Assembly: GCA_020638135.1 (NCBI GenBank)
Contig: JACKJE010000003.1
Location: 62,001-126,000 of the forward strand
DNA length: 64,000 nt
Reading direction: 5' to 3'
From: Methylobacteriaceae bacterium
GTDB lineage: Bacteria; Pseudomonadota; Alphaproteobacteria; Rhizobiales; Beijerinckiaceae
Shown here piece after piece: positions 57,666-64,000 of this stretch; position 1 is the stretch's first letter; every line of letters starts with the position of its first letter. The translations under genes and the position numbers were made by a program. The notes beneath the pieces were generated by a model, which was not told the origin of the DNA, made no database searches, and was given only the letters and a program-made list of their open reading frames with translations.

Positions 57666-59188
57666 TGCGCCCGCAGCCTGCGACCTTCCGCTGGTTCGCC
57701 GCGCACGATCTGAAGCTCGCGCGCCGCCGCGTGCGCGCCTTCTTCGGCAAGTCGGGGCCAATCAAGATCACGCTCATCCTCGGCGCGGCGCTCGTGTTCT
57801 TCCATGCGTTGGCGCTCTTCGCGCTCGACACGGCGCTCGAGGATTTCGAGGACGGGCGGCGCGCGCTCTACCCCTTTGTCGGTTCGGCCGCGCTGTTCAT
57901 CCTGCCCTGGATCGTGTCGCAGGCGCTGACCAACGCCACCCGCGCGCTCTATACGCGCGGCGATCTCGACATCGTCCTGTCCTCGCCCATGCCCGCGCGT
58001 CCCGTTTTCGCCGCGCGCAGTCTGGCGATCGCGCTCGAATCCATCTTCTCGGTCGCGATCTTCGTCCTGCCGATCGCCAATGCGCTCGCGCTGCTGGCCG
58101 ACGGGCGCTGGCTGGCGATCTATCCGACGCTGGCGGCGGCCGGCCTTTTCGGCACGGGGCTGGGGCTCGTGCTGATGCTCGGCCTGTTCCGCTTCGTCGG
58201 TCCCCGCCGGACTCGCGTCGTCGCCAATGTGCTCGCGACGCTGATCGGCGCCTCTTTCGCCATCGGCCTGCAGGCCTACAATATCGCGCCGGCCGCCTAT
58301 CGCATGGCGATCTCGGAATGGCTCAGCGGCGCGCGCGCCGGCGGCCTGCTCGATCGCGACAGCCTGATCTGGATTCCGATCCGTGCAGCGGGCGGCGAAC
58401 CCTGGCCGCTGCTTCTGTGGTGCGGCGTTTCGCTCGCGCTGTTCCTTGCCGCCGTTCTGACGCTTGGCGATTTCTTCATGCGCGGCGCGGGCGCCGCCAT
58501 CGGCTCGGAGCGCCGCGAAGCGCCGCAGGTCAAGCGCGCAACGCGCTTCCGCGCGGGCGTCGGCGCGGCGCTGCGCCACAAAGAATGGCGGCTCATCTCC
58601 CGCGACCCCGGCCTCGCCTCGCAGATCCTGCTGCAGATCATCTACACCATGCCGATCTCGGTGGTGCTGTGGCGCGCCATGGGGCCGAACGGTTCGCTCG
58701 CGCTCGCCACCGCGCCGGCGCTCGTCGCCGTGGCCTCCAACGTCTCGGCCTCGCTCGCCTGGCTGGCCATCTCGAGCGAGGACGCGCCGGAATTCCTCGC
58801 GACCGCGCCCGTGACGCGTCGCGAGATCGAGCGCCGCAAGCTCGAAGCCATCGCGCTGCCGCTCATCGTCATCGTCGCCCTGCCGCTCGCCTTCGTCTGG
58901 TCGGCCGGTTTCAAGGCAGGCGCCGTGACGACCGTCTATGTCCTTGCCGCTGCGCTTGCCGCCGCGCTGCTCAATCTCTGGCATCCCGTGCCCGGACGGC
59001 GTGGCGACATCCTGCGCCGGCACAGCCAGTCGAAACTCGTCGCCATGATGGAGCACATGCTGTCGCTGCTCTGGGCGGTCGCGCTGGCGCTCACCGCCTT
59101 CGGCTCGTGGGCGGCGATGGTCCCGATCGTCTGCGCCCTGTTCCTGCTGTGGACGCAGCGGCCGAAAGCGGTTCTGGCGACAGCTTGA
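57665..59188 (+). CDS. ABC exporter permease subunit
   Basis: A 507-residue integral membrane protein with about 10-12 hydrophobic helices and a large cytoplasmic loop near 275-305 (RREAPQVKRATRFRAG). Its pairing with an ABC-2-type ATPase at a one-base overlap makes it the membrane subunit of an exporter. The substrate cannot be predicted. It converges on the aldo/keto reductase gene, with only 4 bases between the stops. Confidence 0.88.
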   Translation: MRPQPATFRWFAAHDLKLARRRVRAFFGKSGPIKITLILGAALVFFHALALFALDTALEDFEDGRRALYPFVGSAALFILPWIVSQALTNATRALYTRGDLDIVLSSPMPARPVFAARSLAIALESIFSVAIFVLPIANALALLADGRWLAIYPTLAAAGLFGTGLGLVLMLGLFRFVGPRRTRVVANVLATLIGASFAIGLQAYNIAPAAYRMAISEWLSGARAGGLLDRDSLIWIPIRAAGGEPWPLLLWCGVSLALFLAAVLTLGDFFMRGAGAAIGSERREAPQVKRATRFRAGVGAALRHKEWRLISRDPGLASQILLQIIYTMPISVVLWRAMGPNGSLALATAPALVAVASNVSASLAWLAISSEDAPEFLATAPVTRREIERRKLEAIALPLIVIVALPLAFVWSAGFKAGAVTTVYVLAAALAAALLNLWHPVPGRRGDILRRHSQSKLVAMMEHMLSLLWAVALALTAFGSWAAMVPIVCALFLLWTQRPKAVLATA

Positions 59189-59192
59189 AACC

Positions 59193-60203
59193 CTATCCCG
59201 TCCGCGTCGGCCGCCCTTCGATCGGATAGGCCGGATCATTGTAGCCGGGCGTCGAGGGATGGCCGGTCACGACGAGCCGATCGACCATCGCTTCGTCGTC
59301 CGCCGTGAAGGCATGCGCGAGCGCGCCGACATAATCGGCCCATTGCTCTTGCGTGCGCGGGCCGGCGATCGCCGACGTCACGAAGCGATTGTTGAGCACC
59401 CACAAGAGCGCGAACTGCCCGGTCGTCATGCCGCGCGCTTCGGCGTGCTTCTTGATCTGCTGTGCGAGCTGCAGGGATTCCGGACGCCATTCCGTCTGCA
59501 TGATGCGCGTGTCGGCGCGCGCCGCGCGCGTGCCTTCCGGCGGCGGGGCGGCGGGATCGTACTTGCCCGACAGCACGCCGCGCGCGAGCGGCGAATAGGG
59601 TACGACGCCGATCCCGTAATGGCCGCAGGCTGGCAGGTGTTCGACCTCCGGCATTCGGTTCATGGCGTTGTAGTAGGGCTGGCTGACGACGGGACGGCCA
59701 ATGCCGAGCCGGTCGCAGATGTTGCAGATTTCCGCGACCCGCCACGACCGGAAATTCGAGACGCCGAAGTGCCGGATCTTGCCCGCGCGCACGAGATCGC
59801 CGATTGCCATAATCGTTTCTTCGAGCGCGGTTCCGTGATCCTCGCGATGCAGATAGTAGACGTCGATCGCCTCGACGCCGAGCCGCCGCAGCGAGGCGTC
59901 GCAAGCCTGCATGATCCACACGCGGGACAGGCCGCGATGATTGCGGACCTTGCCCATGGCGTTGCCGACCTTGGTCGCGACCAGCCACTCGCTGCGCGAC
60001 GACTTGATCGCGCGTCCAACAATTTCTTCCGAACGCCCATCGCCGTAGACGTCGGCTGTGTCAATGAAATTGACGCCCGCCTCGCGCGCCGACCCGATGA
60101 TGCGCGCCGACGTCGCCTCGTCCGTAGCGCCGCCGAAATTCATCGTGCCGAGGCAGATCGCGGAAACGTCGAGGCCGGAGCGTCCAAGCTTGCGATAGTT
60201 CAT
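59193..60203 (-). CDS. aldo/keto reductase
   Basis: A 336-residue NADPH-dependent oxidoreductase with the AKR barrel. The catalytic tetrad is visible in order: Asp and Tyr in FIDTADVYGDGRSEE, Lys in VATKVG and His in YYLHRED. The closing cofactor segment is AIAGPRTQEQW. It resembles the YajO/potassium-channel-beta-like group that reduces aldehydes. It is divergent from the MarR gene, across a 154-base gap. Confidence 0.93.
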   Translation of the reverse strand: MNYRKLGRSGLDVSAICLGTMNFGGATDEATSARIIGSAREAGVNFIDTADVYGDGRSEEIVGRAIKSSRSEWLVATKVGNAMGKVRNHRGLSRVWIMQACDASLRRLGVEAIDVYYLHREDHGTALEETIMAIGDLVRAGKIRHFGVSNFRSWRVAEICNICDRLGIGRPVVSQPYYNAMNRMPEVEHLPACGHYGIGVVPYSPLARGVLSGKYDPAAPPPEGTRAARADTRIMQTEWRPESLQLAQQIKKHAEARGMTTGQFALLWVLNNRFVTSAIAGPRTQEQWADYVGALAHAFTADDEAMVDRLVVTGHPSTPGYNDPAYPIEGRPTRTG

Positions 60204-60313
60204 CTGTTCCTCGCTTCCGAAGCGCCTGTCGGCTGGTCAATGGCATGTGGCGGAGCAAGCTGGCCACGGCCCTGCTGCATGGCTGCCCGCGCGGTGAAAC
60301 ATGCCACGGCGCA

Positions 60314-60342
60314 TTGCAACCACAGAAAACGCGCAGGATAAT
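60314..60342 (+). promoter_or_regulatory. sigma-70-type promoter of the MarR-efflux operon
   Basis: TTGCAA (60314-60319) and GATAAT (60337-60342) are separated by 17 bases, ending 15 bases before the ATG at 60358. Confidence 0.5.
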
Positions 60343-60353
60343 AAGCACACACA

Positions 60354-60370
60354 TATAATGCCGGCTTATA
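60354..60370. promoter_or_regulatory. possible MarR operator TATAA-N7-TTATA
   Basis: TATAA (60354-60358) and TTATA (60366-60370) are symmetric around TGCCGGC, which itself contains the palindrome GCCGGC. The site covers the start codon at 60358. Confidence 0.4.
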
Positions 60371-60891
60371 AAATGTCGGCGCTCGATCCGGGAGCGATCG
60401 CGGCCATGCCCTCCGGGCCCTACCAGCAGACGCTGGGCTTCATTCTCAATGACACCGCGCGTCTGTTGCGCAAGCGATTCGAGCAGCGCGCCCGGCATCT
60501 CGGCCTCACGCGTGCGCAATGGCAAGCGCTCGCCTATCTCGCGCGCAACGAGGGCATCCAGCAGAGCGCGCTCGCCGAAATCCTCGAGCTCGAGCCGATC
60601 ACCCTCGGCCGCATCCTCGATCGTCTCGAGACCGCCGACCTCATCGAACGGCGCCGCCACCCTGCCGACCGGCGCGTCTGGCTGCTGCATCTCAAACCCA
60701 AGGCGCATTCGCTGATGGCCGACATGTTCGACATCGGCGACGCAACGCGCGCCGAGGCGCTCGCAGGCATAAGCCCGGCCGATCGCGAGACGCTGACTCG
60801 CATCCTCATCGCCATGAAGGCTAATCTCGCGGAGGCCTGCGCCGCCCCGGTGGACGGCGCTCTGCCGGCGCGGAGGGCGAGCCATGGCTGA
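60358..60891 (+). CDS. MarR family regulator of the second efflux pair
   Basis: A 177-residue winged-helix regulator. The DNA-binding region is at about 62-128 (QSALAEILELEPITLGRILDRLE, then the wing RRRHPADRRVWLLHL with the DxR motif). Its stop overlaps the start of the EmrA-type gene (60884), so it is the first gene of a three-gene operon and probably represses it. ATG 60358 is used; ATG 60373 is an alternative. The start codon sits within a possible operator. Confidence 0.88.
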   Translation: MPAYKMSALDPGAIAAMPSGPYQQTLGFILNDTARLLRKRFEQRARHLGLTRAQWQALAYLARNEGIQQSALAEILELEPITLGRILDRLETADLIERRRHPADRRVWLLHLKPKAHSLMADMFDIGDATRAEALAGISPADRETLTRILIAMKANLAEACAAPVDGALPARRASHG

Positions 60892-62065
60892 GCCCGCGCG
60901 TCGCATCGAGACCGAGGCCGGCCGCCCGCCGCTGCAACCCGTGACCGCCGAGGCGCCGCAGCAGGAGCCGCAACATGGCGCTCATGCCGAGCGCCACGCG
61001 CCGCCGATCAGGAAGCCGCGCAATCTGCGCGGGCCGCTGCTGATCGCCGGTCCGCTCGTCATGCTCGCTGGCGCGCTCTGGCTCTATCTTGCGGGCGGCC
61101 GTTTCGCGACGACGGACGCGGCCTATGTGAAGGCCGACATCGTTTACGTCGCCAACGACATTTCCGGCATCGTCACGGAAGTCGACGTGAAGGAGGGGCA
61201 GGCCGTCCGCAAGGGCGACCTTTTGTTCCGGCTCGACGACGAACCCTTCCGCATCGCGCGCGACGGCGCCGAGGCGCAGCTCGGCATCGTCGCCAACCAG
61301 CTCAAGGCCGCCAAGGCGAGCTATGCGCAGGCGCGCGCGCAGGTCGACCAGGCGAAGGCCGATCTCGACTTCTACGCCAAGACCAAGGCGCGCCAGGGCG
61401 ATCTACTCGCCCGCAATGTGACGACGCAGGCCGCCGCCGATCAGGCCCAGCGCGACTTTCTCGGCGCGAAGTCCCGCCTCGTCGCCGCGCAGCGCCAGGT
61501 GGATTCGCTGCTCGCCCAGCTCTCCGGCAAGCCCGACCAGCCCATCGAGCATTTCGCGCAATATCAGCAGGCCAAGGCCGCGCTCGACAAGGCCGACCGT
61601 GATCTGCGCCACACGCGCGTGATCGCGCCGGCCGAGGGCGTCGTCACCAATGTCTCGCAGGTGCAGCCGGGCAATTATCTCGCCGCTGCGCAATCCGCGC
61701 TCAACATCGTGTCGCGCGACAAAGTCTGGGTCGACGCCAATCTCAAGGAAACCGATCTCGCGCATGTCAAGGTCGGCGATCCCGCGACCATTTCCGTCGA
61801 CGCTTACGGCGGGCGCGAATGGAAGGCGCGCGTCGCATCGATCGCGCCGGCGACCGGTTCGGAATTCTCCGTCCTGCCGGCGCAGAACACGTCCGGCAAC
61901 TGGGTGAAGGTCGTGCAGCGCATGACGGTGCGGCTCGCGGTCGAACCCGCGCCGAACGCGCCGCTATTGCGCGCCGGCATGAGCGTCCTTGCCTCCATCG
62001 ACACCGGCGTACGGCGTTCGCTCGCCACCCTGCCGCGCGATCTCGCGCACATGGTCGGCCTCTAG
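60884..62065 (+). CDS. HlyD/EmrA-type membrane fusion protein
   Basis: A 393-residue adaptor: a cytoplasmic tail of about 50 residues, a membrane helix at about 50-68 (PLLIAGPLVMLAGALWLYLA), then TTDAAYVKADIVYVANDISG opening the lipoyl domain, a long alpha-hairpin (about 135-240) and the closing VIAPAEGVVTNVSQVQPGNY. It overlaps the MarR gene by 8 bases and precedes the pump gene by 2 bases. It is distinct in sequence from the adaptor at 15118. Confidence 0.92.
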   Translation: MAEPARRIETEAGRPPLQPVTAEAPQQEPQHGAHAERHAPPIRKPRNLRGPLLIAGPLVMLAGALWLYLAGGRFATTDAAYVKADIVYVANDISGIVTEVDVKEGQAVRKGDLLFRLDDEPFRIARDGAEAQLGIVANQLKAAKASYAQARAQVDQAKADLDFYAKTKARQGDLLARNVTTQAAADQAQRDFLGAKSRLVAAQRQVDSLLAQLSGKPDQPIEHFAQYQQAKAALDKADRDLRHTRVIAPAEGVVTNVSQVQPGNYLAAAQSALNIVSRDKVWVDANLKETDLAHVKVGDPATISVDAYGGREWKARVASIAPATGSEFSVLPAQNTSGNWVKVVQRMTVRLAVEPAPNAPLLRAGMSVLASIDTGVRRSLATLPRDLAHMVGL

Positions 62066-62067
62066 CC

Positions 62068-63600
62068 GTGTCCGGCGCCGAACCGCAGGTTCGCAATCGC
62101 GGATTGCTCACCATCTGTGTGATGGCCGCCACGATCATGCAGGCGCTGGACACCACCATCGCCAATGTCGCGCTGCCCTACATGCAGGGTTCGCTGTCGG
62201 CGACGCAGGACCAGATCGCCTGGGTGCTGACCTCCTATATCGTCGCCGCCGCGATCATGATGCCGACGACCGGATTCTTCGCCGCGCGATTCGGCCGCAA
62301 GAAGCTGCTGATCGTCGCGGTCGCCGGCTTCACGCTCGCCTCCGGCCTGTGCGGCGCGGCCCAGACGCTCGGCCAGATGGTCGCCTTCCGTCTGTTGCAG
62401 GGCGTGTTCGGCGCGGCGCTGGTGCCGATGTCGCAGGCGATCCTGCTGGATTCCTATCCGCGCGAGAAACACGGATCGGCCATGGCGATCTGGGGCGTCG
62501 GCGTCATGGTCGGCCCGATCCTCGGGCCGATGCTCGGCGGCTGGCTGACCGAATATTACAACTGGCGCTGGGTCTTCTACATCAACGTGCCGATCGGCGT
62601 GGCGGTCGTTTTCGGCGTCGCCGCCGTGCTCACCGAAAGCAGGCTGCAGGACATGCGCTTCGACTGGTTCGGCTTCACCGCCTTCAGCCTTGCGGTTGGC
62701 GCTCTGCAGATGATGCTCGACCGCGGCCAGCTGCTCGACTGGTTTTCCTCGCGCGAAATCATCTTCGAAGCGGCGCTCGCGACCCTCGCCCTCTACCTCT
62801 TTCTCGTTCATTCCGCGACGGCGAAGCAGCCCTACATCGATCCGCGCCTTTTCGCCGATCATAACTTCCGCGTCGGCGTCACGCTGATCTTCGTCGTCGG
62901 CGTGATCCTGCTGGCGAGCGTCGCGCTGCTGACCCCCTATCTGCAGACGCTGATGGGCTATCCGGTGCTGACGGCCGGCCTCATCCTCGGCCCGCGCGGC
63001 GTCGGCACCATGGTCGCCATGATGATCGTCGGCCGCCTCATCGCGCGCATCGACCCACGCATCTTTCTCCTGATCGGGCTCGGCCTCTCCGCGCTGTCGC
63101 TCTACGAGATGACCGGCTTCACGCCAGACGTCTCCTCGCGCACGCTCCTGATCAACGGCATCGTCCAGGGTTTTGGCCTCGGCTTCCTGTTCACGCCGCT
63201 GTCGACCGTCACCTTCGCGACCCTGCCGGCGCAGTTGCGCACGCAGGCGACCGGCCTGTTCAGCCTGCTGCGCAATCTCGGCTCGTCCATCGGCGTTTCC
63301 GTCGTCATGTTCATGCTGGCGCGTAATGTGCAGGTCGTGCACGCCGAGCTCGCGCAGAACGCCACGCCGTTCAATCCGGCGCTGCGCGCGCTTCCCGTCG
63401 AACACTTCTGGAATTTGAAGACGCTTGCCGGCCGCGCCGCGCTGAACATGGAGATCACGCGGCAGGCCGAGATCGTCGCCTATATGAACGACTACAAGCT
63501 GCTCGCCATTCTCACGCTGGCCGCCGCGCCGCTCGTCCTGCTGCTCGGCCGCCCGCAGGACCGCCAGATCGGCGCGGCGCATGCAGCCGCGATGGACTAG
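62068..63600 (+). CDS. DHA2 family (EmrB-type) efflux pump
   Basis: A 510-residue major facilitator protein with 14 predicted helices. ALDTTIANVALPYMQG is the family's motif D1 and WVLTSYIVAAAIMMPTTG the following helix. FAARFGRKKLL is the loop-2 motif. The start is GTG 62068, two bases after the adaptor stop. It is the last gene of the MarR operon and converges, with no gap, on the MogA-like gene. Confidence 0.93.
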   Translation: MSGAEPQVRNRGLLTICVMAATIMQALDTTIANVALPYMQGSLSATQDQIAWVLTSYIVAAAIMMPTTGFFAARFGRKKLLIVAVAGFTLASGLCGAAQTLGQMVAFRLLQGVFGAALVPMSQAILLDSYPREKHGSAMAIWGVGVMVGPILGPMLGGWLTEYYNWRWVFYINVPIGVAVVFGVAAVLTESRLQDMRFDWFGFTAFSLAVGALQMMLDRGQLLDWFSSREIIFEAALATLALYLFLVHSATAKQPYIDPRLFADHNFRVGVTLIFVVGVILLASVALLTPYLQTLMGYPVLTAGLILGPRGVGTMVAMMIVGRLIARIDPRIFLLIGLGLSALSLYEMTGFTPDVSSRTLLINGIVQGFGLGFLFTPLSTVTFATLPAQLRTQATGLFSLLRNLGSSIGVSVVMFMLARNVQVVHAELAQNATPFNPALRALPVEHFWNLKTLAGRAALNMEITRQAEIVAYMNDYKLLAILTLAAAPLVLLLGRPQDRQIGAAHAAAMD

Positions 63601-64000
63601 CTATTTTTTCGGCCTGAACGCCTGAATGTATCTCGGATCGGTGTCGATCCGCGCCGCGCCCATCAGCTCCAGACAATAAGGCACGGCGGCCATGATCGAA
63701 TCGAGACACAGGTCGATCGAGCGCGGCGAGCCCGGCAGATTGACGACCAGACATTTTCCGCGTTGCGCGGCGAGCTGGCGCGACAGGATGGCGGTCGGCG
63801 TCTGCGCCAGCGACGCCGCCCGCATCTTCTCGCCGAATCCCGGAAATTCGCGCGGGGCTGCGGCGAGCGTCGCCTCCGGCGTCAGATCGCGCGCCGAAGG
63901 CCCGGTGCCTCCCGTGGTGAGCACGAGATCGCAACCCGCGACGTCGACGAGATCGATGATCGTATCACGCACGCTATCGAAGCCGTCAGGGATCACCCGC
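63601..64000 (-). CDS. mogA: MogA/MoaB-like molybdopterin adenylyltransferase, 5' end outside window
   Basis: The C-terminal 132 residues of a MogA-fold protein. CDLVLTTGGTGPSARDLTPEA is the nucleotide/molybdopterin-binding loop (TTGGTG, then a conserved RD) and VVNLPGSPRSIDLCLD the second conserved loop (LPGSP). MogA adenylylates molybdopterin before molybdenum insertion. The frame is open to the right edge. It is the only molybdenum-cofactor gene in the window; the CoxL-type gene at 38961 would need this cofactor. The stop abuts the stop of the efflux gene. Confidence 0.92.
   Translation of the reverse strand, partial: RVIPDGFDSVRDTIIDLVDVAGCDLVLTTGGTGPSARDLTPEATLAAAPREFPGFGEKMRAASLAQTPTAILSRQLAAQRGKCLVVNLPGSPRSIDLCLDSIMAAVPYCLELMGAARIDTDPRYIQAFRPKK

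Overview
The window is high-GC DNA from an alphaproteobacterium, most likely order Hyphomicrobiales (Rhizobiales). The evidence is a ctrA/chpT/che neighbourhood, families typical of that order (DUF992, DUF2852, an EipA/DUF1134 protein, an extensin-like lipoprotein) and several families of palindromic intergenic repeats. I cannot name the genus from sequence alone.

Layout. 1-14 kb holds mostly single-gene units: a DUF1501 protein cut by the window edge, a small membrane protein, aspartate aminotransferase, a DUF992 protein, an EF-G-like GTPase, a DUF2852 protein, a membrane-fused phytoene-desaturase-like enzyme, an extensin-like lipoprotein, a cytochrome P450, a KirBac-type channel and an FMN-binding glutamate-synthase-like protein. 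14-18 kb carries a TetR-controlled EmrA/EmrB-type efflux pair with two matching operators. 18-21 kb carries a coiled-coil membrane protein, EipA and CysQ on the minus strand. 20.9-26.8 kb is a compact chemotaxis operon, chpT-cheA-cheW-cheY-cheB-cheR, preceded by a textbook CtrA box. ctrA itself lies a few kb further on, on the opposite strand.

From about 28.13 to 32.05 kb the sequence changes character. ctrA, a universal stress protein gene and an enoyl-CoA hydratase gene are all recognisable there but broken by dense indels and substitutions, while everything on either side is clean. I read this block as uncorrected sequence rather than a real graveyard of genes. Two single-base frameshifts outside it (near 37.2 and 46.88 kb) point the same way.

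32-47 kb is a catabolic region of acyl-CoA, short-chain dehydrogenase, hydrolase, aldolase and FAD-oxidase genes, with GntR and TetR regulators, a lone CoxL-type molybdenum hydroxylase subunit and an unrecognised cysteine-rich protein with an internal duplication. Five repeat elements of different families lie between 34 and 46 kb or nearby. 47-51 kb encodes GDP-mannose-derived deoxysugar synthesis with a glycosyltransferase. 50.8-54.1 kb encodes a histidine kinase, a LuxR-type regulator and a degenerate kinase-like protein.

54.1-56.7 kb is the most unusual unit: a three-gene operon of a coiled-coil protein, a single-pass membrane protein with a C-terminal OmpA domain and a possible roadblock-like cytoplasmic domain, and a eukaryote-like Rab/Ras GTPase whose catalytic glutamine position is aspartate. 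I regard it as a candidate small-GTPase signalling module linking cytoplasm and cell wall. The window ends with an ABC exporter, an aldo/keto reductase, a MarR-controlled second EmrA/EmrB pair and the 3' part of a MogA-like gene.
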